NCBI GenBank assembly: GCA_050183765.1
Contig: JBFXAZ010000001.1
Span: 1-64,000 of the forward strand
Direction: 5' to 3'
Length of the DNA: 64,000 bases
Source: JAFAZJ01 sp050183765
GTDB lineage: Bacteria > Pseudomonadota > Alphaproteobacteria > Reyranellales > Reyranellaceae
Part shown: piece by piece, positions 23,190 to 32,472 of the stretch
How positions within the stretch are numbered: the first letter of the stretch is position 1
How the letters are laid out: the number at the start of each line of letters is the position of its first letter
Position numbers and translations under genes: made by a program
The notes under the pieces: generated by a model
Database searches by the model: none
The model's input: the letters and a program-made list of their open reading frames with translations, nothing else
Told to the model about the DNA's origin: nothing

Positions 23190-24356
23190 CTACTTCACGC
23201 GCTCGAGGATGCTGACGTAGTTGGCCACGGCGGCGCCGCCCATGTTGAACACGGCGCCGAGCCTGGGCGCGGTGAGCTGCATCGGGCCGGCGGCCTCGGC
23301 GAGCTGCATCGAGCTCATCACGTGCATCGACACGCCGGTGGCGCCGACGGGATGGCCCTTGGCCTTCAGCCCGCCCGAGACGTTGACCGGCAGCTTGCCG
23401 TCGCGCTCGGTCCAGCCCTCGAGGATGGCGCGCTCGCCCTGGCCGCGCGGGGTCAGCCCCATCGCCTCGTACTCGATCAGCTCGGCCGAGGTGAAGCAGT
23501 CATGCGTCTCGACGAAGCTCAGATCCAGCAGGTCGAGCCGTGCCGAGGCGAGCGCGCGCTGCCAGGCCAAGGTCGGGCCGTCGAACTGGATGATGTCGCG
23601 CTTGCTCATGGGCAGGAAGTCGTTGACGTGCTCGGCGGCGCGGAAGGCGATCGCCTGCTTCATGCCCAGCGCGGTGTCGCTGTCGGCCAGGATCACGGCG
23701 GCGGCGCCGTCGGTCACCGGCGAGCAGTCGGTACGCTTCAGCGGACCGGCGACGAAGGGGTTCTTGTCCGAGGGATTGCGGCAGAAGGCGTAGTCGAACT
23801 CGCGCTGGAAATGCGCGTACGGGTTCTTCACGCCGTTCCTGTGCGCCTTCACCGCGATGCGCGCCAGCGCGTCGGACTTGTCGCCGTAGCGCTGGAAATA
23901 GGCCGAGGTGATCTTGCCGAAGATGCCGGCGAAGCCCGCCTCGATCTCGGCCTCCTCGGCGACATAGGACGCCTTGATCAGCACGTCGCCGGCCTGCGCC
24001 GAGTTGAGCTCGGTCATCTTCTCGACGCCGACCACCAGCACGAAGCGCGCTTTCTTGGCCGCCAGCGAGTTGATGCCCATGTGGATCGCCGCCGAACCGG
24101 TGGCGCAGGCGTTCTCCACGCGGGTCGAGGGCTTGAAGCGCAGGTCGGGATGGGTCTGCAGCGGCAAGGAGGAGTGGAACTCCTGCTTCACGAAGCCGCC
24201 GTTCATGTTGCCGACGTAGATCACGTCGACATCCTTCGGCTCGATGCCGGCATGGGCCATCGCCTCGCCGGCGACCTTCACCACCAGCGACTCGCTGGTC
24301 TCGCCGTCGAGCTTGCCGAACTTCGAATGGGCCCAGCCCACGATGCAGGCGGTCAT
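23190..24356 (-). CDS. thiolase family protein (acetyl-CoA acetyltransferase, SCP-x-like)
   Basis: 388 residues of the nondecarboxylating thiolase fold. The nucleophile Cys is in RVENACATGSAAIHMG, a central His is in FVETHDCFTSAELIE, and the C-terminal NVSGGLKAKGHPVGATG carries the activating His. The HDCFTSAE form is typical of the SCP-x/thiolase-like branch rather than classic PhaA. It likely cleaves or condenses acyl-CoA in beta-oxidation of a branched or sterol-like chain; the exact substrate is open. It is alone on the minus strand, divergent from a small secreted protein. Confidence 0.9.
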   Translation of the reverse strand: MTACIVGWAHSKFGKLDGETSESLVVKVAGEAMAHAGIEPKDVDVIYVGNMNGGFVKQEFHSSLPLQTHPDLRFKPSTRVENACATGSAAIHMGINSLAAKKARFVLVVGVEKMTELNSAQAGDVLIKASYVAEEAEIEAGFAGIFGKITSAYFQRYGDKSDALARIAVKAHRNGVKNPYAHFQREFDYAFCRNPSDKNPFVAGPLKRTDCSPVTDGAAAVILADSDTALGMKQAIAFRAAEHVNDFLPMSKRDIIQFDGPTLAWQRALASARLDLLDLSFVETHDCFTSAELIEYEAMGLTPRGQGERAILEGWTERDGKLPVNVSGGLKAKGHPVGATGVSMHVMSSMQLAEAAGPMQLTAPRLGAVFNMGGAAVANYVSILERVK

Positions 24357-24489
24357 GGATCGTCTCCTTGCGGTTCGGCCCGACCCTAGTCGCCCGGCCG
24401 TGGCAGGTCAAACGAGTGTATATGCACTGAATTGGCGATCGACAAGGGTGCCGCCCCGCGAGATCGGGAAGCGGCGCTATGCTCGCGTG

Positions 24490-24780
24490 ATGATGGTGCT
24501 TGCGCGGATCGTCGCGCTCGTCCTTTCGGCCGTGCTGCTGGGCGGGCAGGTCGCGGGCGCACAGACGTGGCTCGCACGCGCGCGACAGCAGGACACGCCG
24601 CCGCCTTCGCCCGATTGCCTGATCAAGGGCAACGTCTCCGACAGGGGCGAGCGCATCTATCATCTGCCGGGCTGCCGCTTCTACAACGCGACGAAGATCG
24701 ATCCGGCGCGCGGCGAGCGCTGGTTCTGCAGCGAGGCCGAAGCCGTCGCCGCGGGGTGGCGCCGCTCCAAGGTGTGCTGA
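24490..24780 (+). CDS. small secreted protein with sunset-type domain
   Basis: 96 residues. An N-terminal signal peptide (MMVLARIVALVLSAVLLG, cut after AGAQ) leads to a short domain of about 50 residues with DCLIKGNVS, IYHLPGCRFYNATKID, GERWFCSEAEAVAAGWR and a terminal Cys. This small Cys-containing module is known as the sunset domain in alphaproteobacteria and is often found as a tail on secreted nucleases; here it stands alone. Four Cys could form two disulfides or bind a metal. Function unknown. Confidence 0.75.
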   Translation: MMVLARIVALVLSAVLLGGQVAGAQTWLARARQQDTPPPSPDCLIKGNVSDRGERIYHLPGCRFYNATKIDPARGERWFCSEAEAVAAGWRRSKVC

Positions 24781-24811
24781 GGCAGGCACCGCTTGGGAAG
24801 CAGTGCCTGCC
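24781..24811. terminator. hairpin between convergent genes
   Basis: GGCAGGCAC (24781-24789) and GTGCCTGCC (24803-24811) form a perfect 9-bp stem with a 13-base loop directly after a stop codon and before the convergent VOC gene. There is no clear T-run, so termination strength is uncertain. Confidence 0.5.
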
Positions 24812-24833
24812 GTTCGCATCCTTCGGCTCGCGT

Positions 24834-25196
24834 TCAGCCCATCACGAAGGCGTTGAGCTTGTTGCCGTCGGGGTCGCGGAAATAGGCGGCATAGAAATTG
24901 TCGCTGCGCGGCCCGGGCTTGCCCTCGTCGGTGGCGCCCATCGACATCGCGAGATCGTAGATGCGATCGACCTGCGCCTTGTCCTTGGCCGCCAGCGCGA
25001 CCATCACCCCGTTGCCGACCGTCGCGGCCTTGCCGTCATAGGGCTTGGTGAGCGCGATGCCGGGACCGCCGCCCGACCAGGCGATGAAGCCCTCGAACTC
25101 CATGAAGCGCTTCGCGCCCAGCTCGGCGGCGATCGCGTCGTAGAACTTCGCCGCGCGGGCGAGGTCGCTGGTTCCCAGCGTCACATAGCCGATCAT
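24834..25196 (-). CDS. VOC (glyoxalase/dioxygenase-fold) family protein
   Basis: 120 residues forming one pair of beta-alpha-beta-beta-beta modules: MIGYVTLGTSDLARAAKFYD at the N-terminus and SDNFYAAYFRDPDGNKLNAF at the C-terminus with the usual late Glu position not obvious. Such small members include lyases, antibiotic-binding proteins and proteins of unknown role. A GGAGGG site seven bases before the ATG at 25196 fixes the start; the frame is open further but not protein-like. Confidence 0.85.
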   Translation of the reverse strand: MIGYVTLGTSDLARAAKFYDAIAAELGAKRFMEFEGFIAWSGGGPGIALTKPYDGKAATVGNGVMVALAAKDKAQVDRIYDLAMSMGATDEGKPGPRSDNFYAAYFRDPDGNKLNAFVMG

Positions 25197-25313
25197 CCGA
25201 GTCCCTCCGTTGGCCTGAGGTCGCGACCATAGGTGGCGGAGGCTGGTTCCTCCAGACGGAACCAGGAGTCGCACACCGACTTGTGAACCATGCCGGCTGG
25301 CTATGATCGTTCC

Positions 25314-26168
25314 ATGACGCCGGTGGTCATCGCCCTTGCCGCGGCCGCTTGCTTCGCGCTGGCGCTGGTGGTCACGCAGGCCGGACTGCGTCACATGCCG
25401 CCGCTGGCCGGCGCCGCGATCAGCGTGCCGTCCGCGACGCTGCTGTTCTGGCTTGCCGCACCCTTCACCGTCGATATCGCCGGTGTCTCCAGCCGGGCCG
25501 CGGCGATCTTCGCCGCGGTCGGCCTGCTCTTCCCGGCCGCGGTGACGATCCTCACCTTCGCCGCCAACCGGCGACTGGGCCCCACGATCGCCGGCACGCT
25601 GGGCAATCTCGCGCCGCTGTTCGCGGTCCTCGGGGCCTTCCTCGTGCTGGGCGAGCGGCCCGGTCTCGCTCAGCTCGCCGGCCTCGTGGTGATCGTCGCC
25701 GGCGTGCTGCTGCTGTCGTGGCCCTCGGGTCTGTCGCCGGCGCGATGGCCGCTCGCGGCGCTCGTGCTGCCGATCGCCGCCGCCGCGATCCGCGGCGCCA
25801 TCCAGCCCGCCGTGAAGGCCGGGCTGGCGTCATGGCCCAACCCCTTCGCCGCCGGCCTGATCGGCTACAGCGTGTCGAGCCTCGTGGTCCTGGCGATCGC
25901 GTCCCGGGCCGGCGCGCTGGCCAGGGTGACGCGGCCAGGCGCGGCGATCTTCGCCGGCGTCGGACTGTGCAACGGCGCGGCCGTGCTGCTGCTGTACCTC
26001 GCGCTGCGCAGCGGACCGGTGAGCCTGGTGTCGCCGCTGGTCGCCACCTATCCGCTGTTCACCGCGGCCTTCGGTATCCTGCTGGCGCGGGCCGAGCGGT
26101 CCACGGCGCGCATGATCGGCGGCGTGGCCCTGTCGGTGGCCGGCGTGATGCTGCTGCTCGCGGGATAA
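25314..26168 (+). CDS. EamA/DMT-family membrane transporter
   Basis: About ten membrane helices in 284 residues with the duplicated EamA fold (each half near 140 residues; halves end with LAQLAGLVVIVAGVLLL and TARMIGGVALSVAGVMLLLAG). Such proteins export metabolites or amino acids. The ATG at 25314 puts the first helix at the N-terminus; an upstream in-frame ATG at 25290 would add eight residues, and neither has a good ribosome site. It is followed at 40 bases by a sugar-acid dehydratase gene, but a link is not proven. Confidence 0.88.
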   Translation: MTPVVIALAAAACFALALVVTQAGLRHMPPLAGAAISVPSATLLFWLAAPFTVDIAGVSSRAAAIFAAVGLLFPAAVTILTFAANRRLGPTIAGTLGNLAPLFAVLGAFLVLGERPGLAQLAGLVVIVAGVLLLSWPSGLSPARWPLAALVLPIAAAAIRGAIQPAVKAGLASWPNPFAAGLIGYSVSSLVVLAIASRAGALARVTRPGAAIFAGVGLCNGAAVLLLYLALRSGPVSLVSPLVATYPLFTAAFGILLARAERSTARMIGGVALSVAGVMLLLAG

Positions 26169-26208
26169 GGCGATTCGGTCTAGGCTGCGGCGCCTTTCGG
26201 AGGAAACC

Positions 26209-27720
26209 ATGGCCGCGCCCCTCGCCATCCGCCTGCATGATGCCGACAACGTCGTTGTCGCGCGCATGGACATCCTGCCCGGCACCGAGGTCGAGCCCGG
26301 CGCGAAGTCGACGCAGACCATTCCCGCCGGCCACAAGATGCTGACCCGCGCGGTCAAGCGCGGCGAGCCGATCCGCAAGTACAACCAGATCATCGGCTTC
26401 GCGACCGCCGATCTCGATGTCGGCACGCACGTCCACACGCAGAACTGCGCCATGGGCGATTTCGAGCGCGACTACGCCTTTTGCGCCGACGCGCGGCCCA
26501 CCGACTACGTCGCCGATCCCGCGACCTTCCAGGGCTATCGGCGCGCCGATGGCCGCGCCGCGACGCGCAACTACATCGGCATCGTCACCACGGTGAACTG
26601 CTCGGCCGCGACCAGCCGCATGATCGCCGCCAGGCTCGCGCCGGTGCTCGGGGCCTATCCCAACATCGACGGCGTCGTGCCGCTCACCCATGGCGGCGGC
26701 TGTGGCATGGCCGCGTCGGGGCTGGAGATGGACGTGCTGCGCCGCACGCTGGCGGGCTACACGCGCCATCCCAACATGGCCGCCGTCGTGGTGCTGGGCC
26801 TGGGCTGCGAGACCAACCAGATCTCCGGCCTGATGCACGCCGAGGGCCTGAAGGAAGGGCCCAAGCTGATCCCGATGGCGATCCAGGAGGAGGGCGGCGT
26901 GGCGAAGACCGTGGGTCGCGCCGTGTCGTTCCTCAAGGACCTGTTGCCCGAGGCCAACAACGTGCAGCGCGAGCCGATCCCGGCCAGCGAGCTGATCCTC
27001 GCCCTGCAATGCGGCGGCTCGGATGGCTACTCCGGCATCTCGGCCAATCCGGCACTGGGCGCCGCGGTCGACCTGCTGGTGCGCAACGGTGGTTCGGCGG
27101 TGCTGAGCGAGACGCCGGAAATCTACGGCGCCGAGCACCTGCTGACGCGCCGTGCCGCGAGCCGCGAGGTCGGCGAGAAGATCGTCGAGCGCATCAGGTG
27201 GTGGGAAGACCACTGCGCGCGCACGGGCGGCGAGATGAACAACAATCCCTCGCCCGGCAACAAGGCCGGCGGCCTGACGACCATCCTGGAGAAGTCCCTG
27301 GGCGCGGTGGCCAAGGGCGGCACCACCAACCTGGTCGAGGTCTACAAATACGCCGAGCCGATTACGGCAAAAGGCTTCGTCTACATGGACACGCCCGGCT
27401 ACGACCCGGTGGCGGCCACCGGCCAGGTGGCGGGCGGCGCCAACGTGCTGTGCTTCACCACGGGCCGCGGCAGCGTCTTCGGCTGCAAGCCGACGCCTTC
27501 GATCAAGCTCGCCACCAACTCGGCGCTGTGGCGCCGCATGACCGACGACATGGATATCAACTGCGGCACTGTCGTCGATGGCGAGGAGAGCATCCAGCAG
27601 GCCGGCCAGCGCATCTTCGACCTGATCCTGCGCGTCGCCTCGGGCGAGCAGACCAAGAGCGAGGCGATGGGCATCGGCGACGACGAGTTCGAGCCATGGA
27701 AGATCGGCGCCACGATGTGA
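26209..27720 (+). CDS. UxaA-family dehydratase (altronate/galactarate type)
   Basis: 503 residues, a full two-domain member: N-terminal SAF-like domain (residues 5-100, with DILPGTEVEPG and IGFATADLDVGTHVHTQN) and a large C-terminal metal-dependent lyase domain with VNCSAATSRMIA, LTHGGGCGM, LGLGCETNQ, CGGSDGYSGISANPALG and NNNPSPGNKAGGLTTI. It removes water from a sugar acid such as altronate or galactarate in hexuronate breakdown; the true substrate is open because no partner gene (UxaB, UxaC) is beside it. A GGAGGAAACC site precedes the ATG. Confidence 0.9.
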   Translation: MAAPLAIRLHDADNVVVARMDILPGTEVEPGAKSTQTIPAGHKMLTRAVKRGEPIRKYNQIIGFATADLDVGTHVHTQNCAMGDFERDYAFCADARPTDYVADPATFQGYRRADGRAATRNYIGIVTTVNCSAATSRMIAARLAPVLGAYPNIDGVVPLTHGGGCGMAASGLEMDVLRRTLAGYTRHPNMAAVVVLGLGCETNQISGLMHAEGLKEGPKLIPMAIQEEGGVAKTVGRAVSFLKDLLPEANNVQREPIPASELILALQCGGSDGYSGISANPALGAAVDLLVRNGGSAVLSETPEIYGAEHLLTRRAASREVGEKIVERIRWWEDHCARTGGEMNNNPSPGNKAGGLTTILEKSLGAVAKGGTTNLVEVYKYAEPITAKGFVYMDTPGYDPVAATGQVAGGANVLCFTTGRGSVFGCKPTPSIKLATNSALWRRMTDDMDINCGTVVDGEESIQQAGQRIFDLILRVASGEQTKSEAMGIGDDEFEPWKIGATM

Positions 27721-28394
27721 TGCGCCGATGGCGGAGCAATCAGGGACTGCTGGTCGAACGCCCCGCTACTGTCCCGATGGTCGGCTCGCTGCTTGCGGCG
27801 TCGCAACGTGCCTGGGACAAGCCGCCCATGGACTACTGGCTGATCGATGATGCGGGTGGCCTGCGTAAGCGCTTCAAGGTGATGGTCTGGAGCCTGGACG
27901 ACGAGCTCGGCGCGACGCTGTTCGTGGTCGAGAACCATGCCTTGGTACGGCTGGAGGTCCGCGAGCTCTATGGTGGGAAGTCGACCGTCGCGCGAGTCGT
28001 GGAGATCGACGGACTGGCCGAGGAGCCGGCCGATGACGGGGCAGCCGATGCCCGGGCGCGGACCGCGGTGGCGGACGAAGATGCTCGACACGATGCGGCC
28101 CGCCACCGTGGCGAGGCGCGATTTGCGGCGATCCCCGGCGCGCAGGAAGACGCCGGGGCGGGCGATGCCTTCCGCGCCGCGCAGCAAGCCCTGGGCCGTC
28201 GCGTGGCGGATTGCGGCGAGCCGCTGAGCGAATCGATGTTGCGCGCGCTGCTCCGATTCGGAGACCTGTACGCGTACCCGCGGCCAAGCCGGCACTCGAC
28301 CTGTTCGTCGACGCTTGCCGGCGAGCGGCCTTCGACCGAACCTGGCAGCAAGGCGACGTGGTGGTGCCAGACGCTGTCGATGTCGTGCGGATGA
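27720..28394 (+). CDS. unknown protein, probable N-terminal part of a frame-disrupted gene
   Basis: The ATG overlaps the previous stop by one base (TGATG). Codon use is normal for this genome up to about 28270 (strong G/C third positions; WLIDDAGGLRKRFKVMVWSL, ALVRLEVRELYGGKS, LSESMLRALLRFGDLYA). After that this frame turns Ser/Thr/Cys rich and out of character, while the -1 frame becomes protein-like up to 28585. No family is recognised. It could be a real 224-residue protein, but a single-base loss near 28270 explains the pattern better. Confidence 0.5.
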   Translation: MRRWRSNQGLLVERPATVPMVGSLLAASQRAWDKPPMDYWLIDDAGGLRKRFKVMVWSLDDELGATLFVVENHALVRLEVRELYGGKSTVARVVEIDGLAEEPADDGAADARARTAVADEDARHDAARHRGEARFAAIPGAQEDAGAGDAFRAAQQALGRRVADCGEPLSESMLRALLRFGDLYAYPRPSRHSTCSSTLAGERPSTEPGSKATWWCQTLSMSCG

Positions 28395-28585
28395 GCGTGC
28401 GCGAGCGCGAGCAGGCAGCCCAACTCGCCGCCGCCCTGCGCGATCTCGAGCGCGCGCTGAACGTCGACGCGGACAACCAGGAGCAGGTTGACGCTCGAGG
28501 CAACGCCATCGCCTATTGCGCCGCTGCGCGCGGTGTTGCCAACGCCCGCGCCGCCCTCACGCGTATGCTCGAGGGCATGCCATGA
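28274..28585 (+). pseudogene. probable continuation of the preceding gene in the -1 frame
   Basis: From about 28274 the frame reading VPAAKPALDLFVDACRRAAF, then DAVDVVRMSVREREQAAQLA and ALRDLERALNVDADNQ, shows the helix-rich composition and G/C-ending codons expected of real coding sequence and stops at 28585. There is no start codon or ribosome site at its beginning; an internal ATG in VRMSVRER (near 28391) could start a 64-residue protein instead. A one-base deletion, a sequencing error or programmed -1 shifting would join it to the gene at 27720. Confidence 0.5.
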
Positions 28586-28696
28586 CCGTCTGGGCGACCT
28601 TGGAGGCTCGCGGGCGTCTTGGATTCGGTCTAGGGTTGCTCCCGGCCCGGCCGAGGAGGCTACGGGACCTGCGAAGAGGTCGGATATAGCGTCCGC

Positions 28697-30466
28697 ATGA
28701 AACGCCGCCTCAGCGCCATCGTCAGTGCCGATGTCGTGGGCTTCAGCCGCATGGTTGAGGCGGACGAGGCGCGCGCGCTCGTCGCGGTCGGCGGCGTCTT
28801 CCGCAACATCGTCGAGCCGGCGGTGAAGCGGCACGGCGGGCGGGTGGTGAAGACCACCGGCGACGCCGCCCTGATGGAGTTCGAGTCGGCGGTCGAGGCG
28901 GTGCGCTGCGCCGTCGAGATCCAGGCCGGCGTGCAGCGCAGCGGCGCGCATCTGCCGCCCGAGCGGCGCGTGCAGATCCGCATCGGCATCAACGTCGCCG
29001 ATGTCGTGGTCGAGGGCGACGACATCTTCGGCGACGGCGTCAACATCGCCGCGCGACTGCAATCGCTGGCCGAGGCCGGCGGCATCCTGCTGTCCGACCG
29101 CGTGCGCGAGGACATCGTCGGCAAGATCGAGCTGCCGCTGCTCGACCTCGGCGAGCGGCGCGTGCACAACATCATGCGGCCGCTGCGCGCCTGGGCGGTG
29201 GTCGACGACGGGCCGGCGCCGGCGGTGCAGCCCTCGCTGACCTTGCCGGCGCGGCCTTCCATCGTCGTCCTGCCGTTCGACAATCTGGGCCACAATCCCG
29301 CGGACGACGCCTTCGTCGACGGCATCTGCGAGGACGTCACCACCGAGCTGTCGCGCTTCTCCTCGCTGTTCGTGATCTCGCGCAACAGCGCCTATACCTA
29401 CAAGGGCCGCGCCGTCGACGTGCGGCAGGTGGCGCGCGAGCTGGGCGTGCGCTACGTGCTGGAAGGCAGCGTGCGCATGTCGGGCAAGCGCGCCCGCATC
29501 AACGCGCAGCTGATCGATGCGATTTCCGGCGGCCATCTGTGGGCCGAGCGCTACGACAGCGTGGTCGAGGATGTCTTCGACGTGCAGGAGGACATCACCC
29601 GGCGAATCGTCGCCGCCGTGGCGCCCGAGGTCGAGGCCGCCGAGGTGGCGGTGCTGAAGCGGGCGCGGCCAAGCCATTTCGGCGCGCACGAGATAGCGCT
29701 GCGTGCCTGGGCGGATGCCACGCAGGCCTATCTGCGCGGCGACTCGCGGCTGCGGGACCACGCCATCACCGAGGCCAACGAAGCGCTGCGGCTCGATCCG
29801 AGCTGTGGTCGCGCGCTGGCGACGCTGGCCCTTGCCTACTGGCAGCACGCCAATTTCCGCACCGGTCCGGCGCCGGAGATCGCGGTGGCGCGCGCCATCG
29901 AGCACGCCAGCCGGGCGCTGGAGCTCGATCGCGGCAACTACATGGCGCGCGTCTATCGCGGCGTCACCTTGTGGGTCGCCCAGCGCTTCGACGAGGCGCT
30001 CGACGATTTGCGCGACGCCTGGCAGCAGAATCCCAACGACGTGAACACCCTGATCGCGCTGGGCTGGGCCGAGGTCGCGTCGGGCGACACGGCCGGCGGC
30101 ACGCGCCGGCTGCGCGAGGCGCTGCGCATCAGCCCGCGCGATCCGCAGCAATACAACGCCTATACCTGCCTGTGCGCCGGCGCCTTCGTCGACGCCGACT
30201 ACGCGCGCGGCGTCGAGTGGGGCAATCTCGGCAAACGGCAACAGCCCGACTACGCGCCGAACATCCACTATCTGGCGCTGAACTACGCCGGGCTGGGCGA
30301 CATGGAACACGCCGCGGCCGAGATCGCGCAGCTGCGCAAGATCGCGCCGGAATGGCTGGAGCAGCGCCTCGCCGGCTTTTCGGCGCTGGTGCGGCCCGAG
30401 GATCGCGCACGGTCGCTCGAGTTGCTGCGCCGGGCCGCGGGTGTCGAGGAGCAGGCGGGAGGTTGA
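28697..30466 (+). CDS. class III adenylate cyclase with TolB-like and TPR C-terminal region
   Basis: 589 residues. The cyclase domain is at the N-terminus (1-175) with metal Asp residues in VSADVVGFSRM and VKTTGDAAL, and FGDGVNIAARLQ for the transition state, so it should be active. Next comes a segment starting SIVVLPFDNLG...DDAFVDGICEDVTTELSRF, seen in many such cyclases and related to TolB N-terminal folds, and then several TPRs to the end. There is no membrane segment. The architecture is common in soil alphaproteobacteria. The following amidase gene overlaps its stop by one base, so both are probably cotranscribed. Confidence 0.9.
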   Translation: MKRRLSAIVSADVVGFSRMVEADEARALVAVGGVFRNIVEPAVKRHGGRVVKTTGDAALMEFESAVEAVRCAVEIQAGVQRSGAHLPPERRVQIRIGINVADVVVEGDDIFGDGVNIAARLQSLAEAGGILLSDRVREDIVGKIELPLLDLGERRVHNIMRPLRAWAVVDDGPAPAVQPSLTLPARPSIVVLPFDNLGHNPADDAFVDGICEDVTTELSRFSSLFVISRNSAYTYKGRAVDVRQVARELGVRYVLEGSVRMSGKRARINAQLIDAISGGHLWAERYDSVVEDVFDVQEDITRRIVAAVAPEVEAAEVAVLKRARPSHFGAHEIALRAWADATQAYLRGDSRLRDHAITEANEALRLDPSCGRALATLALAYWQHANFRTGPAPEIAVARAIEHASRALELDRGNYMARVYRGVTLWVAQRFDEALDDLRDAWQQNPNDVNTLIALGWAEVASGDTAGGTRRLREALRISPRDPQQYNAYTCLCAGAFVDADYARGVEWGNLGKRQQPDYAPNIHYLALNYAGLGDMEHAAAEIAQLRKIAPEWLEQRLAGFSALVRPEDRARSLELLRRAAGVEEQAGG

Positions 30467-31860
30467 TGGTGAGCGAACCCTGGTACATGGGTCTGGTCGA
30501 AGCCGGACAGGCGATCGCCGCGCGCAAGCTGAGCTCGGTCGAGTTGACGCGCGCCATGCTCGATCGCATCGCGGCGCTCGATCCCAGGCTGCACGCCTTC
30601 GCCACTCTCACCGCCGATCTCGCGCTCGAGCGGGCCAGGACGGCCGATGCGGAAATCGCAGCCGGCCGCGCGCGCGGGCCACTGCACGGCGTGCCGATCG
30701 CGGTGAAGGATCTCTGCTACACCAAGGGCATTCCCACCGGCGCCGGCATGGCGATCCATCGCGACTTTCGGCCCGACCACGACGCCACCGTCGTGACGAG
30801 GCTGGCGGAAGCGGGCGCGGTGTCGCTGGGCAAGCTGCAGCTCACCGAGGGCGCGTTCGGTGCACACCATCCCGAGATCACGCGGCCGGTGAATCCCTGG
30901 GGGGCCGAGGCCTGGACCGGCGTGTCGTCGAGCGGCTCGGGCGTGGCGACGGCGGCGGGCCTGTGCTTCGGCTCGCTGGGCAGCGACACCGGCGGCTCGA
31001 TCCGCTTTCCCTCGACCGCCAACGGCATCACCGGGCTCAAGCCGACCTGGGGCCGCGTCAGCCGCTACGCCGTCTTCGAGTTGGCGGGATCGATGGACCA
31101 TATCGGCCCGATGACGCGCAGCGCCATCGATGCCGCCGCGATGCTGGGCGCGATCGCCGGCGCCGATGCCAACGATCCCACGGCCTCGGCCGAGCCGGTG
31201 CCCGACTATCTCGCGGGCATCGATGGCGGTATCCGCGGCGTGCGCATCGGCGTGGACCGCGCGCTCATGGCGAGCGCGGATGCCGACGTGCTGCGCGTCG
31301 TCGGCGATGCCGAGCGCGTGCTGGGCGGCCTGGGTGCACGCATCGTGCCGGTGACGGTGCCGGCGCCCGATCGCGTGGTGGCGGAGTGGGTGACGCTCTG
31401 CGCCGTCGAGGCCGCGGTGGCGCACGAAGCCACCTTCCCGTCGCGTGCCGATCGCTACGGTCCGGTCCTGCGCGCGCTGCTCGAACGCGGCCGGTCGGTG
31501 GACGGCCTGACGGTCTCGCGGATCTGGACCGAGCGGCAGAACTTCTCCGGCGCGCTCGCCACGATGATGCGCGAGATCGACCTCCTGCTGGTGCCGGCGA
31601 TGAACCGCGCGGCGCTGAGCTGGGCGACGATCGAGGCGTCGGGCCGCGAACCGTCGGAGATCGCCGGCCGACTGCGCTACACCGCGCCCTTCGACATGAG
31701 CGGCAGCCCGACCATCACCTTGCCCGGCGGCTTCACTGCCGCGGGATTGCCGGTCGGCTTCCAACTCGTCGGCCGGCACTTCGACGAGGCCCTGGTGCTG
31801 CGCGCCGGCCACGCTTTCCAGAGCGCCACCGACTGGCACACCAAGCGCCCGCCGGTGTGA
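30466..31860 (+). CDS. amidase (amidase signature family)
   Basis: 464 residues. Triad positions visible: Lys in PIAVKDLCYTKG, the Ser-rich loop GVSSSGSGVATAAG and the nucleophile region GSDTGGSIRFPST. The shorter N-terminus (no extra 90-residue domain) sets it apart from the amidase at 16113 and is closer to the GatA-like general amidases. Without gatB or gatC beside it, it is not likely the tRNA amidotransferase. A GGAGG site precedes the ATG, which overlaps the cyclase stop (TGATG). Its stop abuts the thiE stop on the other strand. Confidence 0.9.
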   Translation: MVSEPWYMGLVEAGQAIAARKLSSVELTRAMLDRIAALDPRLHAFATLTADLALERARTADAEIAAGRARGPLHGVPIAVKDLCYTKGIPTGAGMAIHRDFRPDHDATVVTRLAEAGAVSLGKLQLTEGAFGAHHPEITRPVNPWGAEAWTGVSSSGSGVATAAGLCFGSLGSDTGGSIRFPSTANGITGLKPTWGRVSRYAVFELAGSMDHIGPMTRSAIDAAAMLGAIAGADANDPTASAEPVPDYLAGIDGGIRGVRIGVDRALMASADADVLRVVGDAERVLGGLGARIVPVTVPAPDRVVAEWVTLCAVEAAVAHEATFPSRADRYGPVLRALLERGRSVDGLTVSRIWTERQNFSGALATMMREIDLLLVPAMNRAALSWATIEASGREPSEIAGRLRYTAPFDMSGSPTITLPGGFTAAGLPVGFQLVGRHFDEALVLRAGHAFQSATDWHTKRPPV

Positions 31861-32472
31861 TCAGAGCAGGGCGCGCGCCGCCGCCGCCGGATCGCGGGCG
31901 CCGAGAATCGCCGACACCACGCAGATGCCCTCGACGCCGGTCGCCCTGACCGAGTGGGCGTTGGCGGCGCTGATGCCGCCGATGCCGACCATCGGCAGGT
32001 CCGTCGCGGCGCGGATCGCGGCGAGCGCCTCGAGGCCGATCGGCGGCGCCGCGTCGGGCTTGGTGCCGGTGGCGAAGACGGGACCGACGCCGAGATAGTC
32101 GACACCGTCGAAGCGACCGTCGCCGACCTGCGCCGGCGTCTCGATCGACAGGCCGACGATCGCATCCGCCCCCAGCTGCGCGCGCGCGACAGGCGGCGGC
32201 AGATCGCCCTGGCCGAGATGCACGCCGTCGGCGCCGATGGCGCGGGCGATGTCGATGCGATCGTTGATCAGCAACGGCACGCCGGTGCCGGACAGCGCAT
32301 CGCGCAGATCGATCGCCTCGGCGAGGAAGGCGCGCGCGTCGTCGCCCTTGTCGCGCAGCTGCACCAGCGTGACGCCGGCGCGCACGGCGGCCTCGACGAT
32401 CGGCCGCAGCCGGCGCCCGGCGGCGTAGCCGCGGTCGGCGACGAGGTAGAGCCGCAGGCTCTCGCGCCTCAC
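31861..32472 (-). CDS. thiE: thiamine-phosphate synthase
   Basis: Joins HMP pyrophosphate with thiazole phosphate to form thiamine phosphate. The 203-residue TIM barrel shows LYLVADRG, TLVQLRDKG, LLINDRIDIARAIGADGVHLGQ, IVGLSIETP, YLGVGPVFATGTKPDA and MVGIGGISAANA, matching ThiE throughout. It begins with GTG inside the end of thiM (GTGA overlap) and so sits under the same TPP riboswitch. Confidence 0.95.
   Translation of the reverse strand: MRRESLRLYLVADRGYAAGRRLRPIVEAAVRAGVTLVQLRDKGDDARAFLAEAIDLRDALSGTGVPLLINDRIDIARAIGADGVHLGQGDLPPPVARAQLGADAIVGLSIETPAQVGDGRFDGVDYLGVGPVFATGTKPDAAPPIGLEALAAIRAATDLPMVGIGGISAANAHSVRATGVEGICVVSAILGARDPAAAARALL

Noticed and set aside
27968..30310. 780-codon open frame antisense to the cyclase-TPR gene
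   Set aside because: The plus strand encodes a complete cyclase here, and the antisense translation has no domain motifs.
30466..31860. GatA subunit of the tRNA amidotransferase
   Set aside because: No gatB or gatC neighbours, and the gene is coupled to a cyclase; a general amidase is the safer call.
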